Assembly (NCBI GenBank): GCA_963556495.2
Contig: OY747716.1
Span: forward strand, 51,328,318-51,392,317
Reading direction: 5' to 3'
Length of the DNA: 64,000 nucleotides
DNA from: Valencia hispanica
Lineage: Eukaryota; Chordata; Actinopteri; Cyprinodontiformes; Valenciidae
The notes below the pieces were generated by a model, which was given only the letters and a program-made list of their open reading frames with translations, was not told the DNA's origin and did no database searches. Position numbers and translations under genes: made by a program. How positions within the stretch are numbered: the stretch's first letter is position 1; each line of letters opens with the position of its first letter. Positions 1 through 10,453 of this stretch are shown in pieces.

Positions 1-330
1 TGCCTCCACTGGGTGCCCTGTGTCGGTGCCTCGGCTGCTGCTGTTAATCTACTGCTGCCGGGGCATATGGCTCCTCTGATGGCGTTTCCTTGCATGGTTC
101 ATCTGCACTCGGACCAATGTCCTTTTTTACCTTTTCTTTTAACTGTGTGTGTGCATGGGAGACGGGTTGGGGGGAGGGGGGTATAACTGTGACCATGCTT
201 TTAAATCTGTGGGGGAGGGAAGGGAAGGTGGTTTTATGTGGGGTCATTTTAATCTGTAAAGCACTTTGTGATGCAACTTCTTGTATGAAAAGCGCTTCAT
301 AAATAAAGTTTGATTTGATTTGATTTGATA
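1..330 (+). mobile_element. L2-type LINE, 3' UTR fragment (subfamily L2-2)
   Basis: This stretch is nearly identical to the 3' untranslated end of the larger L2 copy at 36391-36705, including the G-rich run around 170-182. It ends with a short tandem tail of TTGAT units (309-329), the usual 3' end form of L2 elements. Only the untranslated tail is inside the window, so it is either a 5'-truncated copy or the end of an element that begins upstream. Confidence 0.85.
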
Positions 331-1904
331 AATTGATAGCCAATGGTTCAGCCAAAGTTCTCTTCTCTGTCACCATTGAAAGTAATACTTTATCCAAATT
401 AAATACAGATGAAAGGTTAAGAAGCCTTGAAAACTAAACAGGGCTTTTAACATGAAATGTAAATGCTAATACTATATTAAAACAATAAACTGCTATTCAT
501 ATTTTTGTGCACAACTTCCCCAAAGAATGACCCAAACTCGCACACAGATGTATAAGCATTTGTAATCATGGTGGTCAGTTTCAATCAGGACGTGAAACTG
601 AAAATGTTTTAAAGAAGCAAAATAATAAGAATGAACAAAGGTACAGCACATTCTGCCAATTCAGTCACAGATGTGATCCACACGTAAGCCTCTGATGAAT
701 GCTGAGAGCAGGTTTGAACAGTGATCCATTTAACTTGTCTCAGCTTGGCTAAAAATAAGTTTTCCTCAGAAGAACTTGGCATGAAAAGGTATTTTTTTTC
801 AGAGCTGCCTCTGAACCCGCTAAACTCTTTCAAGCTAGAACAGGTCAAGGTTTAGAAACAGATAAATGAGTGCAATAACTTTTTCTGTCAGACAGGAGTT
901 TGGACCATATTGTTTCTTTCATCAAAAGACTTGTTTAGCGGCTCAGGCCTAAAATATTCATATAACAAGAGACAGTTTTTTGTGAGTTGTGGCTGGAAAG
1001 AACTTGGAATAACTTGGCTCCGAATTAAATCCATTTCAAAGATCATCATGTTTGAGAGCAAATGTTATGACTCTTTAGAAAGGCTGAACTCCCTCAAATA
1101 AATTATACACCATGCAAACAAACATTATTACTGATATAATGCAAAAAATAATGAAAACAATCGTAATAATTACGATTATCTAAACCTGTCACCACAAGAA
1201 TTTGTTAATCTGTCAGACCAATCTGGGGTTTGAAGAAGACTGGAGGCCATGAGGCTGTGTGCTTTGCCCACTCCTGTATTTGATCACATGACTGCTCCCC
1301 TAACCATCCTACAAAGAAAGTAATGCAGTATTCAGATGACACCACCTTGGTGGGCCTTGTCACCAGGGAAGATAGGCAAGGGAAGTCAAGGAAATATTAT
1401 TAGTATAGCACACTTTCAACAACAGGGTAATTCAAGATATTGTGGTCGTTCTTTCTTAAAAGCAAAGTCCAAAAAAGCCACAGATGCACCATGAACTAGC
1501 TTCGTACGCATGCAAAAAAAGGAAGTCCATTGTCCACAGGAATTTCATTTCATGTTGGTTTATTCCTCCATTGCAAGCAAGAAAAACATTTTTGCTCCCT
1601 TCTCTTGCTCTGGTAAAAAATCATACGCCCAACCAGGTGCATGCTGGTCCTCTACCTGATGCCCTATTTATCAGTTATTCCCCTGGCTCATAACTAAACA
1701 AAACAAATAAACTAAACGGAATAACAAAAACATTTTCTTAAACAAATATCAAAATAAATTATAAAGAATAATCAATAGCTCCTACACAAGGTGCTTTATA
1801 TGATTTGGTGATTTAGAAACAAAAAAAACATGTAATATGACGTGGGAAATTAAAAGTTGCAAATTAGCATGAAACACACATTACTCTCATCATTTCTTTT
1901 CACT
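331..1904. other. Unassigned non-coding stretch with a short LINE RT fragment
   Basis: No host exon is visible. At about 1200-1390 a + strand reading with small frame breaks contains MQYSDDTTLVG, the Y-x-D-D catalytic motif of a LINE reverse transcriptase, so a short decayed Rex1/CR1-like fragment lies here. The rest is AT-rich and I recognise nothing in it. The short open frames here lack family motifs and splice context. Confidence 0.4.
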
Positions 1905-2757
1905 CTGTGCACCTCAGACTTCTAGTACAAATCAGAGACCTGTCATCTGCAGAAATACTCAGATGACTCTGCAATTGTCGGGTGTATCAGAGATGGACAA
2001 GAAGCTGAATACAGAGAGCTGGTGGACCGCTTTGTGACATGGTGTGGAAACAATCGTCTCACCTTAAATGTGAACAAAACAAAGGAGAAGATTGTAGATT
2101 TCAGAAGAAACAGGGATAAGTCAAACACTGTTTCCATCGTGGGAGAAGAAGTGGAGGTGGTTGAGGAATATAAATACCTCAGAGTTCACCTTGACAACAG
2201 ACTGGACTGGAGACTGAACAGTGAAACTGTCTACAAGAAGGGACAGAGCAGACTGGACTTCTGGAGGAAGCTTAGGTCCTTCAAGGTTTGCAGCAAGATG
2301 CTGGAGATCTTCTACATCTGTAGATCTTCTACGTCTGTTGTGGAGAGTGTAATCTCTTCACCCGTCATCTGTTGGGGTAGCAGCATCAGAACCAGGGACT
2401 TAAAAATGCTCAACAACCTGATAAAGAAGGCTGGTTCTATTCTGTTCCTGTTCTGGTTCTGTTCTGGGGACAACTGTGGAACCTCTGGGGATGATGATGC
2501 AAAGAAGGATTCTTCATAAAATCAAAAAAATTATGGACAACCCTGAGCATCCTCTTCATGAGACAGTCATACAACAACAGAGCGTCTTCAGTCGGAGGCT
2601 TCTTCAGTTTCGCTGCAATACAGACCGCTACAGGAAATCCTTCCTGCCCACAGCCATCATCATCTACAACAACTCCTTAAAGAATTAATTATATGAGCTA
2701 CAACACTTAATTTCCCTCTGGGATCAATAAAGTATTTTTGAATTTGAATTGAATTTG
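1905..2757 (+). mobile_element. Rex1-like LINE, 3' part of reverse transcriptase plus tail (decayed)
   Basis: A + strand reading from about 1950 gives the region just after the RT catalytic motif (DRFVTWCGNNRLTLNVNKTK, then KYLRVHLDNRLDWRL), continuing with LLQFRCNTDRYRKSFLPTA near 2600-2660. Two frames are needed (2022-2519 and 2476-2688). A small imperfect duplication around 2315-2335 disturbs the protein. The 3' end has an AATAAAG signal followed by a GAATTTGAATT tail (2728-2757), typical of Rex1/Babar-type teleost LINEs. It is 5'-truncated and cannot move by itself. Rex1 is my reading of the sequence; another CR1-lineage LINE is possible. Confidence 0.7.
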
Positions 2758-2759
2758 AA

Positions 2760-3843
2760 TTACACAAAGCAAGAGAAATATCAATACAGCAAGAGAGCAT
2801 GAACACATTTGATACATATGACATTGATCATTTACTGGAAGGCAATTCTAAACAGATGGTTTTTAGTCTCGATTTAAAGCAGTTCAGAGTTTCAGCAGCT
2901 CTGCATTCGTCAGGAAGTCTGTTCCACATAAGTGGAGCATAGAAACTGAAAGCTGCTTCTCCATGTTTAGTTCTGAGTCTAGGGATGTTTAGTAGGCTAG
3001 AGTTGGAGGACCTGAGTGGTCTTGGTGGTTGGTACCATGACAACAGGTCTTCAACATATTTTGGTGCTAAGCCATGTAATGATTTATAAACTAGTAGGAG
3101 TATTTTGAAGTCTATTCTCTGAGCTATAGGGAGCCAGTGTAAGGACTTTAGAACTGGGGTGATATGCTCTACTTTCCTGGTTCTAGTGAGGAACACGAGC
3201 AGCAACGTTCTGGATCAGTTGCAGCTGTCTGACCTGTGAAGACGCTGTTGCAGTAATCAATCCGACTAAAGATAAACGCATGAATGAGTTTTTCCAGGTC
3301 CTGTTGCAACATTAGTCCTTTATTCCTAGAAATGTTCTTAAGGTGATAGAAGGCTGACCATGTTATTGCCTTTATGTGACCCTGGAGGTTCAGGTCTGAG
3401 TCCATTACTACACCTAGGTTTCGTGCCTGATCAGTTGTTTCTAGCTGTATTAATTGAAGCTGTGTGCTGACTCTTGATCATTCCTCTTTGGGTCCAAAAA
3501 TAATTACTTCAGTTTTGTTTCTATTCAGTTGGAGAAAGTTATGGCACATCCATCCATTTATTTGGTCAATGCATGGATTTAGGGTTTGAATGGGTTCAGA
3601 GTCACCTGGTGACATTGTAATGTAGAGGTGAGTGTCATCTGCGTAGTTATGGTAGCTAATGTTATTGGTTGCTATAATCTTGCCTAGTGGGAGCATGTAG
3701 ATATTAAATAATAGGGGGCCTAAGATGGAGCCCTGGGGCACCCCAGATGTGATTTCTGTTCGTTCTGATGAAAAGTTTCCTATTTAAACAAAGAAGTCCC
3801 TGTTCTTTAGGTAAGACTCGAACCACTTGATAGGCTGGCTTAC
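2760..3843 (-). mobile_element. L2-type LINE fragment (subfamily L2-3), RT to 3' end
   Basis: Minus-strand pieces give consecutive parts of an L2 reverse transcriptase: [20 protein letters not shown] and [14 protein letters not shown] (3478-3741), then IDYCNSVFTG (3169-3405), then the C-terminal block HITPVLKSLHWLP and SLLNIPRLRTKHGEAAFSFY (2828-3205). Frameshifts separate them. The 3' untranslated end, about 2760-2830, matches the + strand copy ending near 48075. The 5' end, with the endonuclease domain, is missing. Confidence 0.85.
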
Positions 3844-4040
3844 AGAGATGAGGAGCAACGGTTGGTGGATTGGTACAACAAAAACAACCAGGAGCTTAAA
3901 ATAAAATAAAAAACGAGGTAATAATTGACTTTTGGAGGCAGAAAGCTGTCCCAACCCATTTCACATCAATTAAGACTGTGTGGAGAGAGTCCCCAAATTT
4001 ATGTTTCTTGGGAATTGAAGTGCTCTAGATCGCGGTGTCC
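3844..4040 (+). mobile_element. Short LINE RT fragment (Rex1/CR1-like)
   Basis: A + strand reading with frame breaks resembles the LINE region downstream of the RT catalytic motif: RLVDWYNKNNQELK, then a stretch ending in FLGIEV. It directly abuts the L2 fragment before it, so one may have inserted into or replaced part of the other. The piece is too short and decayed for a firm family call. Confidence 0.4.
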
Positions 4041-4171
4041 ATAGTCGTTCCTGCATGTTTTAGTTTTCTCCCTGGTTTAACACAGCTAAATCAAATGATG
4101 GCTCATCAGCAGGCCTCCCTGCTCTTCTGCTGAAGAAGAATAAGAGCGAACCACAAAAAAAATGTAGAATA

Positions 4172-4406
4172 ATTATTTTTTGTTTTTTTTACGTGTCCTT
4201 GTCTGGCAGTGTGGAGCTCTGAATTGGTGTCTGAGTACCAAGTAGAAGCCCAACACATTTACTTTCACAAGCGGAGCTCTACGGAAAATAAAAGGGAAGA
4301 AAGAGAGAAGATGAAGAAAAGAGGTAGCAAAAAAAAGTCAAGAGAGAGGGTGAGTTGAAAATAAAAGAGAGGAAGGGGAACAAAGAAAACAGAGAAACAA
4401 AGAAAA
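4172..4406 (-). repeat. Family R retroposon copy, 3' end, inverted
   Basis: This is the reverse complement of the 3' end of the copies at 7998-9031 and 55725-56568. It starts at a T-rich run (complement of the A-rich tail), then the conserved block that reads on the other strand as the end of the element, including a Lac-operator-like run of CTGAATTGGTGTCTGAGTACC (4220-4240), and a purine-rich run. Bases 4041-4171 before it are unassigned. Confidence 0.75.
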
Positions 4407-5712
4407 TAGAATATAACACTGGGAATTAAAAGTAGCAAATTAGCATGAAAAACATATTATACATGATACACAATAAAGCAAGAGAGCATGAACACATTTG
4501 ATACATTTGACAATCATTTAATAGAAGGCAATTCTAAACAAATAGGTTTTTAGTCTCGATTTGAAGCAGTTCAGAGTTTCAGCAGCTCTACACTCGTCAG
4601 GAAGTCTGTTCCAGATAAGGGGAGCATAGAAACTGAAAGCTGCTTCTCCATGTTTAGTTCTGATTCTAGGGATGTTTAGTAGGCTAGAGTTGGAGGACCT
4701 GAGTGGTCTTGGTGGTTGGTACCGTGACAACAGGTCTTCAACATATTTTGGTGCTAAGCCATGTAATGATTTATAAACTAGTAAAAGTATTTAGAAGTCT
4801 ATTCTCTGAGCTACAGGGAGCCAGTGTGAGGACTTTAGAACTGGGGTGATGTGCTCTACTTTCCTGGTTCTAGTGAGGAACACGAGCAGCAGCGTTCTGG
4901 ATCAGCTGCAGCTGTCTGATTGACTTTTTAGGCAGACCTGTGAAGACGCTGTTGCAGTAATCAATCCGACTAAAGATAAACGCATGGATGAGTTTTTCCA
5001 GGTCCTGTTGTGACATCAGTCCTTTAATCCTAGAAATGTTCTTCAGGTGATAGAAGGCTGACCTTGTTATTGACCTTTATGTGACCCTGGAGGTTCAGGT
5101 CTGAGTCACTGAGCACTGTGGTTCTACCACAGTCTGTATTTATGCGGATGTCATTGACTACTTTGACGAGGGCAGTCTCAGTGCTGTGGTGAGCACGGAA
5201 ACCAGACTGAAAAACATAATAATGGTTTGTCATTGTTATGAAGCTATTTAACTGCTGAATCAGCTTTTTCAATAATTTTACTGATGAATGGAAGATTAGA
5301 GATTGGCCTGTAGTTCTGCATTAACATGTTGTCTAGGTTCTTCTTTAGTACTGGTTTAATAACTGTTGTTTTTAAAGCCTGGGGGAAGAGACCTGATAAC
5401 AGGGATGAGTTCACTATTTAAACAAGATCAGACCCAATGACAGGAAGAACTTTCTTTAGAAAAGCTGTGGGTACGAAATCAAGGCTGCAAGAGGAGGAGC
5501 TTAATTGGACAATGATTTTTTCAAGTTTTTTATTTTATTTAAATCGTTGAATTCAGACATTTTCTCCACATTGGTGTTAGGTGATGGTATTGGTAGTGGG
5601 TTCGGTATTGAGGTACAGATTGACTCTCTAATTGTTATGATCTTTTCATTAAAAAAGCTGGCAAATTCATTGCAGGCCCTGGTAGAGTTTAGTTGTTTCT
5701 CTTGATGATTTC
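4407..5712 (-). mobile_element. L2-type LINE fragment (subfamily L2-3), second copy
   Basis: Minus-strand pieces read as L2 ORF2: the C-terminal PPRPLRSSNSSLLNIPRIRT block (4518-4730), the FRAHHSTETALVKV block (5030-5272), and upstream of it NYRPISNLPFISK (about 5270-5340) and an earlier segment to about 5710. The catalytic YADD region is missing, so there is an internal deletion near 5100, and several stops are present. It is a sister of the copy at 2760-3843. It ends just upstream of sequence paralogous to the intron before the other LRR exons. Confidence 0.8.
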
Positions 5713-5954
5713 AGAAAAGAACGATTCCCTTGCATCTAGCATATTCTAGCATCACGTCATAATATGTTCTGGTTCTGCTGGTTTGAACTCTTTAAACCAG
5801 TTTTACTGGATCAGATATTAAACGCCAGTTCATCCTCTTTCTGTGACTTTTACATTCAGTGAAATCAATGTTCTAGATTTTCATAAGTTGTTCATATTTC
5901 CGTTTTAACCTGCATCCTGTTGGCTTCAGCTCACATGTTTTATTCTTTATTCAG

Positions 5955-6131
5955 ATTGAGCTGCTGCTTCTTGTCAGAGATCAGCTGTTCTTCTCTGGTC
6001 TCAGCTCTGAAGTCCAACCCCTCCCATCTGACACAACTGGACCTGGGTGGGAACAACAACCTGAAAGATGCTGGAGTGAAGAATCTCTGTGGTTTTCTAC
6101 AAATGCCGCTCTGCAAGTTACAGCGATTAAA
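5955..6131 (+). CDS. NLR-A: leucine-rich repeat exon (internal)
   Basis: This 177-nt exon begins after a TTTATTCAG acceptor and ends at an AAA|GTAAGA donor. With phase 2 at both ends it encodes two ribonuclease-inhibitor-type LRR units with [19 protein letters not shown] and [23 protein letters not shown] exons of this size and symmetrical phase are typical of fish NLRs of the FISNA-NACHT group, where the repeats probably sense ligand or keep the receptor off. The exon and about 170 bp of upstream intron are closely similar to the exon at 16096. The N-terminal NACHT part of this gene must lie left of the window. No stop or frameshift is present. Confidence 0.85.
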
Positions 6132-6507
6132 GTAAGATATCATGTTTTGGTTTACTGCTTTATCTGTTGTGTTGACACTAAACGGCAGATATATGGCTGA
6201 TATTCTACTGATCCACACTGAGGATCTTCATGGTAAAGTCTGCTTTCTTCTTGACTGCTTTGGTCCAGTTAAAGTTTCTTTGTTTTTCAAACTTCCTGCC
6301 ATGATTTATTAAATAATAACCAGAAAACATTAAACAATGAGTCTAATTTCAGTGTGAGGTTGCAGCTTTTATTCAGAACTACTCAGAATCCATTCAATTT
6401 AGAGCTGATAATGCAGGAAATTCCTACTGAGTCAGAAGCCGTTCAGTGACAAGTCTGCAACAAAAGGGAAACTAAAGTTTTCTTTGTGTCTTTCTGAAGT
6501 TCTAGCA
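6132..6507 (+). other. NLR-A intron, host part left of the hAT nest
   Basis: This sequence is paralogous to the introns after the LRR exons at 46022 and 52662: all share a block near TTTAGAGCTGATAAT (6400-6414 here) and a run around TCATGGTAAAGTCTG. It ends in a block also seen at 62777-62815, where the hAT insertion interrupts it. No exon is visible. Confidence 0.7.
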
Positions 6508-7512
6508 CAGATATACTCAACTAAACTTGGCAGAGGGCCAAATTGAGAAATTCAGAAGAGCTTAAGGGCCAGTTAGTAAACTACATTCAACACACGAAAT
6601 AAGAAAACTTTGAAAACCATTGTAGCATGTGCTCATGTTTTGATCCATTTTATTAGCCCCATTGTATTTCAACAATAATTATTCTGAACCATCTTTAATT
6701 GCAAAGCTGGGACCTTTTTTATCATTCAGACAAAGCAGATAATTTCACAAACAACTTTTGGTCTGAAATCTAAATTAAATGAGATACACGGATAACAAAA
6801 ACACATAGCACAGTGCAAACCATCCAAAATTGAAATTCTTCTGAAATACTTTCAGTTAAAAGGAGCACAAACAAAAATTCCAACCAGCTTTTTCTAAAAC
6901 AGCCTGAATCAGGCAACAAGTATGGATCAGATGATTAAGTTTTAATGCACAAACAGAGTGAGTTGTTCACTCTCCAGTTAATGTGAAGTAATACATCTTA
7001 TTTCCTTTGAGAGCTTGCTGAAGGATGGTTTGTGAGCTTTCAAGGCAATATGCAGGCACTGGTTGAGATGTGGGTCTATTACGCCTCTTCTCCTTAATCA
7101 GATTCATCACTGAAAACCCTGACTCGCATACAGTGGCTTGCAAAAGTATTCGGCCCTCTTGAACTTTTCCACATTTTGTCACATTACAGCCACAAACATG
7201 AATCAGTTTTATTGGAATTCCAGGTGAAAGACCAAAACAAAGTGGTGTACACGTGAGAAGTGGAACGAAAATCATACATGATTCCAAACATTTTTTACAA
7301 ATAAATAACTGAAAAATTGGGGTGTGCGTAATTTTCAGTATTGCGTATTCAGCCCCCTTTGGTCTGAGTGCAGTCAGTTGCCCATAGACATTGCCTGATG
7401 AGTGCTAATGACTAAATAGAGGCACCTGTGTGTAATCTAATGTCAGTACAAATACAGCTGCCCTGTGACGGCCTCAGAGGTTGTCTAAGAGAATGTTGGG
7501 AGCAACAACACC

Positions 7513-9538
7513 ATGAAGTCCAAAGAACTCACCAGACAGGTCAGGGATAAAGTTATTGAGAAATTTAAAGCAGGCTTAGGCTACAAAAAGATTTCCCAAG
7601 CCTTGAACATCCCACGGAGCGCTGTTTAAGCGATCATTCAGAAATGGAAGGAGTATGGCAGAACTGTAAACCTACCAAGACAAGGCCGTCCACCTAAACT
7701 CACAGGCCGAACAAGGAGAGCGCTGATCAGAAATGCAGCCAAGAGGCCCATGGTGACTCTGGACGAGCTGCAGAGATCTACACCTCAGGTGGGGGAATCT
7801 GTCCATAGGACAACTATTAGTGGTGCACTGCACAAAGTTGGCCTTTATGGAAGAGTGGCAAGAAGAAAGCCATTGTTAAAAGAAAACCATAAGAAGTCCC
7901 GTTTGCAGTTTGCCACAAGCCATGTGGGGGACACAGCAAACATGTGGAAGAAGGTGCTCTGATCAGATGAGACCAAAATGCAAAACTAACACTGCACGGG
8001 ATGCGGATCCGGCGTCTCTGCTCATTTGATCACCTGTTCGGTGTGCACCGTGCGTGGCCGGTTCATTGGCGGGTTGGACCGGCCCTGGCCCTCGTTGGAT
8101 GCCTGGTCTCGGCGCCCGGCGTTGCGCGGGATCAGGACCCGGGAGCTGGTACAACTTGGCGTCCAGATGCTGACTGAGCCCGGCCTGGGGATGCTGTCCG
8201 TCCCCTGCGGCTATTGGTGGGGCGCTGGGATGTTGGCGGTGGGGGTTGGCCTAGGGAGGAGGCGTCGCGTGGTCCGCCCGGGTCCGCCTGGGGCTCTGGC
8301 GGTCCTTTGGACGTCTTTGCTCCGATCTCCTTCATGTCTGCATCGATTCCTGGGGGACGGATTGATGTCTTCTCACACTAACTATCGAACACTCTTATGG
8401 AGAAACCTTATATGCACCAGCATGCTAACACACACACATAGATGTGGGGTCTCTGGTGTTTAAGGATATATTCTTGGGCTGAGGTTATCATTACTAGAGC
8501 TTGATTAATCGGTACCATGAGTTTTTCTGTGACATTGTTGTTGTATTTTTATATCTATTTTTGTGTGATGTGGTTGTGTAATTCTTAGTTCACGATGTTT
8601 GGTTGGTTTTGTCGATGTTCCTTTTTCGTGTTTTGTTTTTCCCCCTCTCTCTGCCGTCCTGTGGGAATGGAGGCAGACTTCAATGTCTTCCTGTGTTTTC
8701 TTTGTTCCCCTTCCTCTTTTGTATTTTCAACTCACCCTCTCTCATGACATTTTGTTTCCTACCTCTCTTCTTCATCTTCCTTCTTTCTTCTCCTTGATTT
8801 TCCGTCTCCGTGTCCATAACATCAGGAAATAAAAACCCCAACAATTCATAATAAAGATTTTTCACACATAAATCAAGTGGAGTACTATAGCAAAAGCTGT
8901 ACTGCTCCGCTTGTGAAAGTAAATTTGTTGGGCTTACTTGGTACTCAGACACCAATTCTGAGCTCCACACTGCCAAACAGGACACGTTTAAAAAAAACAC
9001 AAAAAAAACAAAACAAAAAAACAAAAACAAAAACACTGCACATCACTCTGAACACACCATCCCCACTGTCAAATATGGTGGTGGCAGCATCATGCTCTGG
9101 GGGTGCTTCTCTTCAGCAGTGACAGGGAAGCTGGTCAGAGTTGATGGGAAGATGGATGGAGCCAAATACAGGGCAATCTTGGAAGAAAACCTCTTGGAGT
9201 CTGCAAAAGACTTGAGACTGGGGCGGAGGTTCACCTTCCAGCAGGACAACGACCCTAAACATAAAGCCAGGGCAACAATGGAATGGTTTAAAACAAAACA
9301 TATCCATGTGTTAGAATGGCCCAGTCAAAGTCCAGATCTAAATCCAATCCAGAATCTGTGGCAAGATCTGAAAACTGCTGATCACAAACGCTGTCCATCT
9401 AATCTGACTGAGCTGGAGCTGTTTTGCAAAGAAGAATGGGCAAGAATTTCAGTCTGTAGATGTGCAAAGCTGGTAGAGACAAACCCTAAAAGACTGGCAG
9501 CTGTAAGTGCAGCAAAAGGTGGTTCTACAAAGTATTGA
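7513..9538 (+). pseudogene. Tc1 transposase, broken by stops, a deletion and a retroposon
   Basis: The reading starts MKSKELTRQVRDKVIEKFKA at 7513 (paired helix-turn-helix DNA-binding part), passes an in-frame TAA near 7627 and a TGA near 7960 in front of the SDET motif holding the first catalytic Asp. It then loses some bases and is cut by family R. It resumes near 9032 and runs as an open C-terminal half to 9538 with FQQDNDPKHKA (second Asp). The third acidic residue is replaced: the motif reads PIQNLW where Tc1 transposases have PIENLW. The spacing is that of DD34E. Confidence 0.92.
7998..9031 (+). mobile_element. Family R retroposon copy with 10-bp target duplication
   Basis: A 1.03 kb insertion in the Tc1 transposase gene. 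It is flanked by an exact 10-bp direct repeat AACACTGCAC (7988-7997 and 9032-9041) and ends in an A-rich tail (8990-9031), so it moved by target-primed reverse transcription. The first half is GC-rich, unlike its surroundings; the second half holds a T/C-rich run and a conserved terminal block. Related copies lie at 4172-4406 (inverted), 18895-20136 and 55725-56568. The GC-rich half has a 145-codon open frame (8026-8463), but I see no known motif in it. It may be the 3' end of a larger LINE of the L1/Tx1 type or a non-autonomous unit. Confidence 0.85.
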
Positions 9539-10453
9539 CTCAGGGTGCTGAATAATTATGCACACCCCACTTTTCAATTATTTATTTGTAAAAAAGGTTT
9601 GGAATCATGTATGATTTTCGTTCCACTTCTCACATGTACACCACTTTGTTTTGGTCTTTCACCTGGAATTCCAATAAAATTGATTCATGTTTGTGGCTGT
9701 AATGTGACAAAATGTGGAAAAGTTCAAGGGGGGTGAATACTTTTGCAAGCCACTGTATGTAAGTGGATCCATACATTGTCAAAATGTATGTAGGACGTCT
9801 TTTAGAGTTTGGAGACAGATGGACAGAGTGTGTCCAAAACTCACACAGTCTATCCTCTCTGAACCTGGCCTTCAGGACGTCACTGGCCTGCAAACGGGTT
9901 GCGCACAAAAGCATCAATTGCTTTGGGATTTTGAAGTTGTGAAACCGCAATTGGAAGTTTTCCGACAGATTTTCATTTGTGACAATACAGTCACATTTAC
10001 AGGAACACCATGCAGGGTTGTCTGAAAAGTTGTCTGAAAGCACTCACTTTTTCAAAGAGCTCTTCCACATTTACATCACCACCTTGGAGCTGCAGGTTAA
10101 GTTGGTTCAAATGGCTTGTCACATCACACAGAAATGCAATCAGAGCCACGGATTGCTGATCATGTATAAACTACAACTCATTCGCTTTTTTTGTGTTTTG
10201 AGTGGAAAGAAAATCTGCAATATCTTTGCGCAGTGCTGAGAAGCGCTGCAGAACTCGCCCCCCGCTGAGCCATCTGACATCACTGTGCTGCAGTAAGTCT
10301 GTATATTGAGCTTCTTGTTCCTGCAGTAGTAATTTGAACAGCCGGTGCTGTAAGCTTGAAGTTAAGCGAATATGATTTACAATTTTGATTACTGTGTCAA
10401 TAGTTCCTTTCATTTCTCCGTACAGTTTGGTGCACAACTCCGTTTGATGAATG

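Larger units (their letters stand above)
7131..9755 (+). mobile_element. Tc1-like DNA transposon inserted in the hAT
   Basis: The terminal inverted repeats begin CAGTGGCTTGCAAAAGTATT on the left, with the exact complement at the right end (9736-9755). Both ends are flanked by TA (7129-7130 and 9756-9757), the Tc1/mariner target duplication. The TA site splits the hAT codon pair Y-I of YGSTYICESGF, so the insertion point is certain. Without the 1.03 kb family R insertion the element is about 1.6 kb, the usual Tc1 length. Confidence 0.95.

Noticed and set aside
6967..7287. 106-codon minus-strand frame
   Set aside because: Also a chimera: Tc1 terminal repeat joined to the hAT C-terminal piece.
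8026..8463. 145-codon GC-rich frame in a family R copy
   Set aside because: Other copies of the family do not keep the frame open, and Arg/Gly/Pro bias follows from base composition.
9630..10043. 137-codon minus-strand frame with hAT-like start and unrelated end
   Set aside because: A chimera read across the hAT into the Tc1 terminal repeat; it is two pseudogene pieces, not a gene.
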